Source: Spongiibacteraceae bacterium UBA5047
GTDB lineage: Bacteria > Pseudomonadota > Gammaproteobacteria > Pseudomonadales > Spongiibacteraceae
DNA: 64,000 nt
Direction: 5' to 3'
Assembly (NCBI GenBank): GCA_002415025.1
Contig: DIBR01000065.1
Location: 26,384 to 90,383, forward strand
The notes under the pieces were generated by a model, which was given only the letters and a program-made list of their open reading frames with translations, was not told the origin of the DNA and searched no databases. Numbering within the stretch: position 1 is the first letter of the stretch; each line of letters begins with the position of its first letter. Positions 8,707 to 17,310 of the stretch are shown here, piece by piece. The position numbers and the translations under genes were made by a program.

Positions 8707-9735
8707 ATGGATTTGAAAGGTAAGAAAGTCACCCTGCACGATATGTGCCTGCGCGATGGTATGCACGCCAAGCAGCACAAGATCAGCCTCGACGAAATGA
8801 TTGCGGTGGCCAAGGGGCTGGACGAAGCCGGTATGCCCATGATCGAGGTCACCCACGGTGACGGTTTGGGCGGCACGTCGGTCAACTACGGGTTTCCTTC
8901 GCACAGTGACGAGGAGTACCTCAAGGCGGTGTGCGGTGTGGTGAAAAACGCAAAAATTTCTGCGTTGCTGCTGCCCGGTATCGGTACGGTTGATCATCTG
9001 AAAATGGCGGTGGACTGCGGTGTAACCACCATTCGTGTGGCAACCCACTGCACCGAGGCTGATGTATCCGAGCAGCACATCCATATGGCTGCCGATATGG
9101 GGCTGGATACCGTCGGCTTTTTGATGATGGCGCACATGATCGAGCCGGAAGAAATTCTGGAGCAGGCCAAGCTGATGGAGTCCTACGGCGCCAACTGTAT
9201 TTACTGCACGGATTCTGCCGGTTACATGCTGCCGGACGACGTCGCTGCGCGCATCAGCCTGCTGCGCCGCGAACTCAAGCCCGAAACGGAACTCGGTTTT
9301 CATGCCCACCACAACCTGAGCCTGGGTGTGTGGAACTCGCTGGTTGCGGTTGAAAACGGTGCCAACCGTATCGATGGTTCTGTGGGTGGTTTGGGCGCCG
9401 GTGCGGGCAACACGCCGCTGGAAGTCTTTACCGCAACGGCCGATCGCATGGGCCTGGTACACGGTATTGATCTCTACAAGATCATGGACGTGGCCGAAGA
9501 CATTATCGTGCCGATGATGGATCAGCCGATTCGTATCGACCGCGACTCGCTGGTGCTCGGTTATGCGGGCGTATACTCGTCCTTCCTGTTGTTTGCGCAA
9601 CGTGCCGCGAAGAAATACGGTGTGTCATCGCGTGACATTCTGGTTGAATTGGGACGTCGTCGAACCGTTGGCGGTCAGGAAGATATGATCGAAGATCTGG
9701 CGCTGGATATGGCCAGAGAGCAGGGCAAGCTTTAG
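8707..9735 (+). CDS. 4-hydroxy-2-oxovalerate aldolase (HsaF/BphI-type)
   Basis: A 342-residue pyruvate-dependent class II aldolase that cleaves 4-hydroxy-2-oxo acids to pyruvate and an aldehyde. The HMG-CoA lyase-like TIM barrel shows RDGMH at residues 16-20, with metal ligands D17, H199 and H201 (GFHAHHN). The family norm is RDG(S/M)HA, matched here by RDGMHA. A GAGGA ribosome-binding site lies 8 nt before the ATG. It closes the pathway and pairs with the preceding dehydrogenase. A REP-rich gap follows. Confidence 0.95.
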   Translation: MDLKGKKVTLHDMCLRDGMHAKQHKISLDEMIAVAKGLDEAGMPMIEVTHGDGLGGTSVNYGFPSHSDEEYLKAVCGVVKNAKISALLLPGIGTVDHLKMAVDCGVTTIRVATHCTEADVSEQHIHMAADMGLDTVGFLMMAHMIEPEEILEQAKLMESYGANCIYCTDSAGYMLPDDVAARISLLRRELKPETELGFHAHHNLSLGVWNSLVAVENGANRIDGSVGGLGAGAGNTPLEVFTATADRMGLVHGIDLYKIMDVAEDIIVPMMDQPIRIDRDSLVLGYAGVYSSFLLFAQRAAKKYGVSSRDILVELGRRRTVGGQEDMIEDLALDMAREQGKL

Positions 9736-9779
9736 TTAATGTGGAAGATTCTATGTTTGACTGCAATCCCTGAATGCTC

Positions 9780-9816
9780 CACCCCAACCCTCTCCCTTTG
9801 GGAGAGGGTTGGGGTG
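9780..9816. terminator. 17-bp perfect palindrome (class C repeat), likely terminator
   Basis: CACCCCAACCCTCTCCC at 9780-9796, loop TTT, and the exact complement at 9800-9816. It lies 45 nt after the aldolase stop and ahead of the convergent methyltransferase gene. The CCCTCTCCC/GGGAGAGGG core recurs in degenerate form at 38926-39003 and 39117-39140. Confidence 0.7.
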
Positions 9817-9822
9817 AGGGTT

Positions 9823-9891
9823 TGTGGGAGCCAGCCCTGCTGGCGAACTATTCCGGTTCAGAGCCATTCGCGAGCAGGGCTCGCTCCTACA
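9823..9891. repeat. Class B REP-like pair
   Basis: TGTGGGAGCCAGCCCTGCTGG at 9823-9843 followed by the inverse-oriented CGCGAGCAGGGCTCGCTCC near 9870-9886. The two copies belong to two sub-variants (CCAGCCCTGCTGG and CGAGCCCTGCTCG arms) that also occur at 50013-50082 and 51914-51976. Confidence 0.75.
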
Positions 9892-11113
9892 ATAGCCGAT
9901 CAGACAATCCAGCTGTAGCATTGATAAACAAATTACGCGGCGTAATGTCAGGTTCGCAGAACGTGCCAAGGTCACAGCGATAGCCGTTCTCTTCCAGAAA
10001 TAAAACTTCATCCAGTACCAGCCATAGCTCCAGCGGGCGCCGAAATAGTTCGCGCAGCAACTCTTGCCGCGCTACTTGCCCGTAGCGTGTCTGGCCTGTG
10101 GCCTCAAAGGCGTCGAAATCAATTTTACCGCCTGTCGAAATCTGCTTGTGCTTTGCCATCCATTCGCAAAAATCACGAAAGCTCCCTTGAAGTACGGTCG
10201 ATGAAACAGGCGGCGTGGGCAGATATTCATTCATGCCGCGAACCTCCCGCTGCAGAGCATCAAAGCCCAGACGCCAGGATTGGAGCTTGCGGTGGCGCGC
10301 TCGCTCGGCGTTGCCGGCGGTGGTGCTCTGACGCACGGCGCCGCGTACTTCTGTCAGGCTAAGTCTCAGGTCGGTCTCAAGGCCGGCGCGCGACATGGGT
10401 TCGTAAGTGTCGTCGAGATATTTGTGATAGCAGCAGGGGGAGTAGCTCAAACGCTCGATGCGCTGGGTCGTGGCGTCGGTCAACAGCTTGCGGTGCAAGC
10501 CACCACAGGCGTGCAGTGCCACGGCGTGATTAACCTTGCTGAGGTAGCGGCGGTTATTGCCGGTCAGTACATCGCAGTGTTGAACATGCAGGGCAGGCAG
10601 TTGTTGACGGTGTTCCGTGCGCGAAGCAGCACGCGCCAGTTCATTGCCCTGCGCCACCAACGCCGTTTCGCATTCCAGTGCGGTCACCGAACAGTTGTAG
10701 TGACGGTTTAACCATCGCCCCAGGTGGGCTTTGCCGGCGCACCATTCAAGCAGGGGCCCGTCGCAGTGCTGCAAAGCGGCACCAAAGTGGGTGATTTGTT
10801 GCCACTTTCGACCGGGAATATGCGCGGGTGCCTGTATCGCCTCTGCCGGCTGAAAGTTGGGGAGTTCGCACAAGCGCCTGACGCTGTCGCACTGCTCGGG
10901 CAGGCAGGATTGCAGGGCGTTGAGCAGAGCGTTGTCGGAGGCTTGAGCGGCGTGCACCGTGTCGTCGGTCAAACTGTACACCGCTTGTGTCAGCGGCGAT
11001 TCGGCGCTGGCCCAGGCGGGCGTTGCCTTGAAGGGTTGGCAGCGCCAGTAGTGAGCATTGGTTGCGAGCAGCGAGGTCAGTTGCTCAAAGTGCTGCGCGT
11101 GATCCAATAACAT
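9887..11113 (-). CDS. METTL25/GSTCD-like SAM methyltransferase (Methyltransf_32 family)
   Basis: A 408-residue protein with a class I SAM-binding core in its middle: LLEWCAGKAHLGRWL (motif I), TALECE (motif II acidic loop) and VNHAVALHACGG. The signature SPCCYHKYL follows. The LHACG plus CCYH pair is shared with the eukaryotic METTL25/RRNAD1 and GSTCD group, whose members act on ribosomal components in part. The N-terminal 120 and C-terminal 130 residues are unassigned. It lies 48 nt downstream of the broken NTF2-like gene on the same strand. Substrate unknown. Confidence 0.7.
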   Translation of the reverse strand: MLLDHAQHFEQLTSLLATNAHYWRCQPFKATPAWASAESPLTQAVYSLTDDTVHAAQASDNALLNALQSCLPEQCDSVRRLCELPNFQPAEAIQAPAHIPGRKWQQITHFGAALQHCDGPLLEWCAGKAHLGRWLNRHYNCSVTALECETALVAQGNELARAASRTEHRQQLPALHVQHCDVLTGNNRRYLSKVNHAVALHACGGLHRKLLTDATTQRIERLSYSPCCYHKYLDDTYEPMSRAGLETDLRLSLTEVRGAVRQSTTAGNAERARHRKLQSWRLGFDALQREVRGMNEYLPTPPVSSTVLQGSFRDFCEWMAKHKQISTGGKIDFDAFEATGQTRYGQVARQELLRELFRRPLELWLVLDEVLFLEENGYRCDLGTFCEPDITPRNLFINATAGLSDRLL

Positions 11114-11161
11114 AGGCCTTCGTTAATAGAGGTTTTATGGCTGACAGAGGCCTGAATGCTG

Positions 11162-11770
11162 TCAGGTAGCCTGCTGTCCCCGTTTGAACAGGGCCGGAAC
11201 CTGATCGTCGGGCACGCGTGATATTTGCTCGGGGCCGGGCTTTCCTTCCGTATAGGCTTCTTCGCCACAGCCGAGGCCGTCTTCGTCGAACAGGAATATG
11301 ATACAGGTTCGACAGCTCACCATATAGACGCCCTCAGGTTCCACCGCCACCCCGAACATGGGCTCAATTCATCCGGCCGGGTAAAGCTGATGCACGATGC
11401 CATCGAGCATCAAGGCGTCGGCGCCGACAATCAGCTTTTCAACTTCCATGTGCAGGACAAAGAGGTTCATATCAATCAGCGCGCGATAGTGCTGCTCCAG
11501 CGCTTCGTAGGATTGCGGCGACCACTCTGCAACCGCGCCTTCTGCGCCGTAATTGGCATAGGATTGCCGCTTTTGTGAGCACGAGGCCATCAGGCGCTCG
11601 TAGTCACCTTCGGATTCCGCGTCCGCGTGTTCGATCAGATTTTCAAGAATCTGTCGCCGGCGCGGCTCGCTGATGGTGCGCAGGTGTTCGCGGGCAATCT
11701 TGACCACCGATTTGGGGTCGAATTCAGCCATGGGCAGTGGACGAGCCTGCAAGCGCTTGCCGATATACAT
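11162..11770 (-). pseudogene. NTF2/SnoaL-like protein gene interrupted by an in-frame TGA
   Basis: A 133-residue N-terminal part (11770-11372) and a 65-residue C-terminal part (starting at an ATG at 11359) lie in the same frame, separated only by TGA at 11371-11369 and three further sense codons. Read through, the junction LYPAG-stop-IEPMFGV followed by EPEGVYMV and FDEDGLGCGEEAYT matches the continuous pattern I recall for NTF2-like proteins of this type (AYPG-x-L-E-AMG...YLY-TR...DEDGL-GEDTYTG). A strong GGAGGGG site precedes the ATG at 11770. The simplest reading is a nonsense mutation in a cone-fold protein gene. Recoding or a sequencing error are alternatives. Confidence 0.7.
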
Positions 11771-11963
11771 GTTGGTCCCCTCCGTTAGTTTGCAACGAGT
11801 TTGCGCTGCGTCTTGGCGGGTATCCCTTACGATTTATTCATTCTCATCAGCGAAATCGGCGGGGTGTTGTACCCGCTGCGCTATGCTGTAGTCTATATTG
11901 AGACCGTGACAACGCTGCAGCACTGAATAGCTGTGGCGACATATCGTGAGGGAGCAGATAGCA

Positions 11964-14600
11964 ATGAGCAGCAATCCTTTTCAGCAGACGTTAACGTCCG
12001 GCAAACAGACGTATCGCTATTATGCGTTTGAAAAATTGAACGACGAGCGCTACCGGCGCCTGCCCAATTCGCTAAAGGTATTGCTGGAAAACCAGCTACG
12101 GCATTTTGGGCGCTCTGCCAGCCAAACGGATATTGATGCCTTTCTCGGTTGGGTTGATAAACCCGAGCAGGGGCCGGATATCAATTTTTCACCTGCGCGT
12201 GTACTCATGCAGGATTTTACCGGCGTGCCGGCCATTGTCGACCTGGCGGCCATGCGCGAGGCTGTGGCACGCAGCAAGGGCGATGTCTCGCTGATCAGTC
12301 CGCAGGTGCCGGTTGATCTGGTGATCGACCATTCGGTCAGTGTCGACCACTACGCTTCGCCACAGGCCTTTGGCGAGAACGTAAAGCTGGAGATGGAGCG
12401 CAACCGCGAGCGCTATCGTTTTCTGAAGTGGGGTCAACAGGCCTTCAAAAACTTTCAGGTAGTGCCGCCGGGCACAGGTATCTGTCATCAGGTCAATCTC
12501 GAATATCTCGGTAAGGTGGTCTGGCAGAAAGATGAAGGCGAATCCACCGACGTCTATCCCGACACTCTGGTTGGCACCGACAGCCATACCCCCATGATTA
12601 ACGGGCTGGGTATTCTCGGCTGGGGTGTTGGCGGGATCGAAGCCGAAGCGGCTCTGCTTGGGCAGCCGGTATCCATGCTGCTACCTGAAGTGGTCGGCGT
12701 GGAGATGACCGGCAAGCTGCGCGCCGGTGTTACCGCGACCGATCTTGTGCTCACCGTGGTGGAAATGCTGCGCAAACATGGTGTGGTGGGCAAGTTTGTG
12801 GAGTTTCACGGCAGCGGGCTGGCCGAACTGGCGGTTACTGACCGGGCCACCATTGCCAATATGACGCCGGAGTTCGGCGCCACCTGTGGTTACTTTCCGG
12901 TCGATGAGAAAGTGATTGAATATATGCGCTTGACCGGACGCGACGAGGCAACCCTGCAATTAGTGGAAGACTATTGCAAGGCACAGGCGCTGTGGCGTGA
13001 CGACAAGGAAAATATGGTATTCAGTGCCAGCCTTAAGCTTGATCTCGATACGGTAGAACCCAGCCTGGCGGGGCCGAAGCGTCCGCAAGATCGCGTTGCC
13101 CTGGGCAATATGAAACAGGCCATGCAGGCGGTGATCGAGGAGCACGGGCGCAGCGAACACGACGAGCTGGCGGTTCCTGATCTGGGGCTGAGTATGCCGG
13201 AGGGCGCGGTCGCCATAGCGGCGATCACCTCCTGCACCAATACCTCAAACCCCGATGTGATGCTGGCAGCAGGCTTGCTGGCCCGTGCGGCGCGCAAGCG
13301 AGGCCTCGCAGTGAAGCCCTGGGTGAAGACCTCGCTGGCACCCGGCTCCAAAGTCGTCAGCGACTATTTCAAGCAGAGTGGTTTGCAGGAAGACCTCGAC
13401 GCGCTGGGTTTCAATCTGGTGGGTTACGGCTGCACTACCTGTATTGGCAACTCGGGGCCGCTGGCAAAACCGCTTGAAGAAGCCATCGCTGCCGAAGATG
13501 CGGTAGTGAGTGCGGTTTTGTCCGGCAACCGCAATTTTGAGGGGCGCATTCACAACAACGTGCGTGCCGCCTGGCTGGCGTCACCGCCACTGGTTGTTGC
13601 CTTTGCGCTTGCGGGAACCACGGTGATCAACCTGGATTCCGAGCCGCTGGGTCAGGATGAGAGTGGCGCCGATGTATTTCTGAAAGACCTGTGGCCCAGT
13701 GCCGATGAAATTCAGGCAATACGCGGTTCGATAGATGGCGATATGTTTCATGCGGCCTACGCCGATGTCTTCACCGGGACAGACGTATGGCGCTCCCTGT
13801 CGGTAGAGGCAGGCAAAACCTACAACTGGGAGAAGGACTCGACCTATATTCACTGCCCGACATTTTTTGACGATATGGGTGAGCCTCTGGCAGCTTTTCC
13901 CGCAGTGAAAAATGCACGCATTCTGGCGCTGCTCGGTGACAGCGTGACCACTGACCATATTTCGCCGGCGGGTGCGATTGCGCTGGAAAGTCCGGCGGGG
14001 CGCTATCTTCGCGATAACGGCGTTGAACCGAAGGATTTCAATTCCTACGGTTCCCGCCGTGGTAACCACGAAGTGATGATGCGTGGCACCTTTGCCAATG
14101 TGCGTCTGCGCAACAAGATGGTGGATCGCGAGGGCGGTTACACGCGGTATTTACCAACCGGCGAAGAGATGAGTATTTTCGATGCGGCCATGAAATACCG
14201 TGACGACAACACGCCGCTGGTGATTGTGGCGGGTGAGCAATACGGCACCGGTTCCAGTCGCGACTGGGCGGCCAAGGGCACCAATTTGCTGGGCGTAAAA
14301 GCGGTGATTGCCGAGAGTTTTGAACGCATACACCGCTCCAACCTGATCGGTATGGGAGTGTTGCCCCTGCAGCTCGAAAATGACGGCGATATGCTGGAAA
14401 TTCGCGGTGACGAGGAGGTGGATATTGAAAGCCTTGATGATCAATTGACGCCGGGTATGCGCGTAAAAATCACTGTTAGCCGCAATGATGGTCACCGCCA
14501 TGAGGCGCTGGCTCTATGCCGCATTGATACCAGCAGCGAGCTGGAATATTTCCGTCATGGCGGGATACTGCACTACGTATTGCACGGCCTCAAACAATAG
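11964..14600 (+). CDS. acnA: Aconitate hydratase A
   Basis: An 878-residue aconitase of the AcnA/IRP type, interconverting citrate and isocitrate in the TCA cycle and supplying isocitrate to the glyoxylate bypass encoded later in the window. The [4Fe-4S] ligands are C424 (ITSCTNTSNP) and C490/C493 (YGCTTCIGNSGP). The swivel-domain GTGSSRDWAAKG substrate loop is near residue 760. The ATG at 11964 with GGAG about 10 nt upstream is preferred to a GTG at 11946, because that GTG overlaps the ribosome-binding site. A 193-bp gap separates it from the divergent NTF2-like gene. Confidence 0.97.
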   Translation: MSSNPFQQTLTSGKQTYRYYAFEKLNDERYRRLPNSLKVLLENQLRHFGRSASQTDIDAFLGWVDKPEQGPDINFSPARVLMQDFTGVPAIVDLAAMREAVARSKGDVSLISPQVPVDLVIDHSVSVDHYASPQAFGENVKLEMERNRERYRFLKWGQQAFKNFQVVPPGTGICHQVNLEYLGKVVWQKDEGESTDVYPDTLVGTDSHTPMINGLGILGWGVGGIEAEAALLGQPVSMLLPEVVGVEMTGKLRAGVTATDLVLTVVEMLRKHGVVGKFVEFHGSGLAELAVTDRATIANMTPEFGATCGYFPVDEKVIEYMRLTGRDEATLQLVEDYCKAQALWRDDKENMVFSASLKLDLDTVEPSLAGPKRPQDRVALGNMKQAMQAVIEEHGRSEHDELAVPDLGLSMPEGAVAIAAITSCTNTSNPDVMLAAGLLARAARKRGLAVKPWVKTSLAPGSKVVSDYFKQSGLQEDLDALGFNLVGYGCTTCIGNSGPLAKPLEEAIAAEDAVVSAVLSGNRNFEGRIHNNVRAAWLASPPLVVAFALAGTTVINLDSEPLGQDESGADVFLKDLWPSADEIQAIRGSIDGDMFHAAYADVFTGTDVWRSLSVEAGKTYNWEKDSTYIHCPTFFDDMGEPLAAFPAVKNARILALLGDSVTTDHISPAGAIALESPAGRYLRDNGVEPKDFNSYGSRRGNHEVMMRGTFANVRLRNKMVDREGGYTRYLPTGEEMSIFDAAMKYRDDNTPLVIVAGEQYGTGSSRDWAAKGTNLLGVKAVIAESFERIHRSNLIGMGVLPLQLENDGDMLEIRGDEEVDIESLDDQLTPGMRVKITVSRNDGHRHEALALCRIDTSSELEYFRHGGILHYVLHGLKQ

Positions 14601-14607
14601 CCGTCGA

Positions 14608-14635
14608 CGCTGGCAATAAAGGATTATTGCCAGCG
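14608..14635. terminator. Bidirectional terminator hairpin
   Basis: CGCTGGCAATAA at 14608-14619, loop AGGA, and the exact complement TTATTGCCAGCG at 14624-14635. It sits in the 48-bp gap between the convergent acnA and deaD genes. No long T-run follows, so termination strength is uncertain. Confidence 0.7.
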
Positions 14636-14648
14636 CCCATCTACCGCT

Positions 14649-16487
14649 TTAGTCCGACTTCTTGCGCTTGCGCACGCCGGCACTCGCTGGCTTTGATCCG
14701 GCAGGCTTTGCCCCGGCCGGTTTAGCCGCGCCGGGCTTTTTCTTGCCCGCGTCTTTGCGTTTTCCGGGGTTGGCCGGCGCTGGGCCTGCCAGTCTCTCAA
14801 TCAGCATTGGCTGCTGGCGAACACGCACTTTTTTCAGGTGCTGGAGCAGGTCTTTCGGCATGCCCGAGGGCAGGTCGATGGTACTGTGATCTTCGTTAAT
14901 CTTGATGCGACCGATGTACGCACTTTCAATGCCGGCTTCGTTGGCAATGGCGCCCACAATGTCACCGGGAGTTGCGCCATGTTTGCTGCCGACGGCAATG
15001 CGAAAGCCTTCCATATCCACGTCGGACGGAGGCATCAGGGATTTTTCCTTGCGCTCGCGCCGTTCCGGTTTGTCACCGCGATCCTTGCGGTCTTTTCTGT
15101 CCTTGCGATCTTTGGGGCGGCTGTCACGATCGCTTCTGCCTGCGCGTTCCGTTTTGGCTTCGCGCACTTCTTTAACCGGTAAAATGGGCTTGCTGGCCTG
15201 AGCCAGATACGCGAGTGCGGCGGCAAGCTGCACCGGGTCGGCCTGGGTGTCGTGCAAGTAGTCTCCGACCAGCGCATTGAAAAAGTCGAGGTTCTGGTTT
15301 TCCAGCGTTTGGGTAATCGATTGTTTGAATTGATCAATCCGGTGCAGGTTAACCTGTTCGCGACTGGGCAGGCTGATTTCGGTGATCGGCTGCTTGGTGG
15401 CTTTTTCTATGGCAAACAGCATGCGTTTTTCACGCGGAGCAACAAACAGGATTGCTTTACCGCTGCGCCCGGCACGACCGGTGCGGCCAATACGGTGAAT
15501 ATAGGCTTCGGTATCGTAAGGGATGTCGTAGTTGATGACATGACTGACACGGGCCACGTCGATGCCGCGTGCGGCCACGTCGGTGGCAACAACAATATCA
15601 ATTTTGCCTGACTTGAGCTGTTCGATTGTGCGCTCGCGCAGTGCCTGCGTCATATCGCCGTTTATGGCGCCGCAGCTGTAGCCGCGCGCTTCCAGTTTGT
15701 CGGCTACTTCCACTGTTTGGGTTTTGGTGCGAACAAAGAGAATAATGCCGTCGAATTCTTCGACTTCCAGAATGCGGGTTAAGGCATCGAGTTTGTTGGT
15801 GCCGGATACAAACCAGTAAAGCTGTTCAATTTTGGCCACATTGGATTCGGTCGGCTTTACCGCAACAACTTTTGGATCCTTCAGGTAATTGTTGGCCATC
15901 TTGCGAATAGGGGCGGGCATGGTCGCAGAAAACAGGGCAACCTGGCGTTCTTTCGGTGTGTGTTCAAGAATCCAGGTTACGTCGTCGATAAAGCCCATGC
16001 GCAGCATCTCGTCGGCTTCGTCGAGCACAACGGTTTTGAGTTGATCCAGCTTCAGTGTGCCGCGCCGCAGATGGTCCATTACCCGGCCGGGTGTGCCAAC
16101 GATCACGTGTGCGCCACGACGCAATTGACGCAGCTGCGTGTCCATGCCTTGACCGCCGTAGATGGGCAGCACATTAAACCCGGGCATTTTGCTGGCGTAA
16201 GTTTGGAAGGCTTCAGCGACCTGAATGGCCAGTTCGCGGGTAGGTGCGAGTACCAGCACCTGCGGATACTTGTTCGACAGATCGAGCTTGGACAGCAAGG
16301 GTAGTGCGAAGGCAGCGGTTTTGCCGGTGCCGGTTTGTGCTGTTCCCAGCAAGTCGTGGCCTTCCAGCAGGTGAGGAATGCCCTCGGCCTGAATGGGGGA
16401 GGGCTGTTCGTAACCGATCTGGGTAATAGCGTCGAGGACCTGTGTCGACAGCGCGAGATCGGAAAAGGCTGGAGTGCTTTGCGTCAT
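14649..16487 (-). CDS. deaD: DEAD-box ATP-dependent RNA helicase DeaD/CsdA
   Basis: A 612-residue RNA helicase for ribosome assembly and mRNA decay at low temperature. The motifs appear in order: the Q motif near FSDLALS and PSPIQ, motif I AQTGTGKT, PTRELA, DEADEM, SAT, ARGIDV and HRIGRTGRAG. A low-complexity D/R/K linker (about 450-490) leads to a DbpA-type RNA-binding domain (MEGFRIAVGSKHGATPGDIVG). The tail is rich in Pro, Ala, Gly and Lys and should be disordered. The domain order and length agree with DeaD rather than RhlE or SrmB. Confidence 0.95.
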   Translation of the reverse strand: MTQSTPAFSDLALSTQVLDAITQIGYEQPSPIQAEGIPHLLEGHDLLGTAQTGTGKTAAFALPLLSKLDLSNKYPQVLVLAPTRELAIQVAEAFQTYASKMPGFNVLPIYGGQGMDTQLRQLRRGAHVIVGTPGRVMDHLRRGTLKLDQLKTVVLDEADEMLRMGFIDDVTWILEHTPKERQVALFSATMPAPIRKMANNYLKDPKVVAVKPTESNVAKIEQLYWFVSGTNKLDALTRILEVEEFDGIILFVRTKTQTVEVADKLEARGYSCGAINGDMTQALRERTIEQLKSGKIDIVVATDVAARGIDVARVSHVINYDIPYDTEAYIHRIGRTGRAGRSGKAILFVAPREKRMLFAIEKATKQPITEISLPSREQVNLHRIDQFKQSITQTLENQNLDFFNALVGDYLHDTQADPVQLAAALAYLAQASKPILPVKEVREAKTERAGRSDRDSRPKDRKDRKDRKDRGDKPERRERKEKSLMPPSDVDMEGFRIAVGSKHGATPGDIVGAIANEAGIESAYIGRIKINEDHSTIDLPSGMPKDLLQHLKKVRVRQQPMLIERLAGPAPANPGKRKDAGKKKPGAAKPAGAKPAGSKPASAGVRKRKKSD

Positions 16488-16742
16488 TGGAAAACCTGTG
16501 TGGACGTGCTGGCGGCAGCGCGGGGCTGGCGGGCGGGAAAAGGGTGCCGATTATACGCAGCTTGGGGGCTTGTGGCCAATGATTACTTCGTGTAGGCCTG
16601 AATTCGACTGGAGCTCAGTTGCGGGTGGTTTGCGGGTGGAGTAGCGCAATAGTCACAAATTCTCGTCTGTCAGATCCTATCCCTGCGGGTGCTGTGGTAT
16701 CTTTCCCGCCTGTAATGACAATTTTTTGGGGAGTTTGCGGCA

Positions 16743-17285
16743 ATGCTTTTTGTTCGTCTTATCAGTATTTTTGCGCTGGTTTTTTTATTGGCTGCCTGTG
16801 AGGGCGAAAAGCAGACGTCTGAACCCCGGGTTTCAGAGAATTCTGTCGATGACAGTCTTCATGACGATGGTCTGAGTGTTGGTTCGGCCCAGGCGGATTT
16901 TCAGGTATACAAAAGCCCTACCTGTGGTTGTTGCGGTGAGTGGATTGAACACCTCAACGACAGCGGTTTTACCACCGCCGCGCACCACCCCGACGATCTG
17001 GCCTTACTGAAGGAACAGAAGGGAGTCGGTGCAGAATATCAGTCCTGCCACACGGCGGTCAGTCAGCAGGGTTACGTGTTTGAGGGGCATGTGCCGGCTT
17101 CGGTGATGGAAGAGTTTCTGGCTGCGCCGCCTGAAGGTGCGATCGGTTTGGCAGTGCCGGGCATGCCGGTTGGCAGCCCGGGTATGGAGATGGGTGATCG
17201 TTTTACACCCTACAATGTGCTGCTATTGCTGCGCGACGGCGGCAGTGAAGTCTATCGGCATATCGCCAGCGCAAGCGAGCAATAG
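16743..17285 (+). CDS. DUF411 putative metal-binding lipoprotein
   Basis: A 180-residue exported protein. A signal peptide ends in the lipobox LLAAC (Cys20). It is followed by an acidic, disordered linker (about 21-52), then the DUF411 domain beginning VYKSPTCGCCGEW, with further family features HHPDDLALLKEQKGV, SCHTAV and EGHVPA. DUF411 proteins are often found with copper or mercury resistance genes, and the CGCC cluster suggests thiol-metal binding. No metal-resistance genes adjoin here. Membrane-anchored localisation is predicted from the lipobox. Confidence 0.85.
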   Translation: MLFVRLISIFALVFLLAACEGEKQTSEPRVSENSVDDSLHDDGLSVGSAQADFQVYKSPTCGCCGEWIEHLNDSGFTTAAHHPDDLALLKEQKGVGAEYQSCHTAVSQQGYVFEGHVPASVMEEFLAAPPEGAIGLAVPGMPVGSPGMEMGDRFTPYNVLLLLRDGGSEVYRHIASASEQ

Positions 17286-17310
17286 CCGGCATCTGATTGC
17301 CGGACCGCGT

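Noticed and set aside
8686..9600. A 304-residue minus-strand open frame opposite the 4-hydroxy-2-oxovalerate aldolase
   Set aside because: Fully antisense to a well-conserved enzyme and low-complexity in His/Gln/Arg. No recognisable domain.
9780..9816. Attachment site or transposon end
   Set aside because: It is a perfect palindrome with a 3-nt loop, without target duplication or adjacent recombinase, and matches the class C dispersed repeat.
11369..11371. Selenocysteine at the in-frame TGA of the NTF2-like gene
   Set aside because: The expected residue at this loop position is not cysteine in the related pattern, and no obvious SECIS hairpin directly follows. Kept only as a remote possibility.
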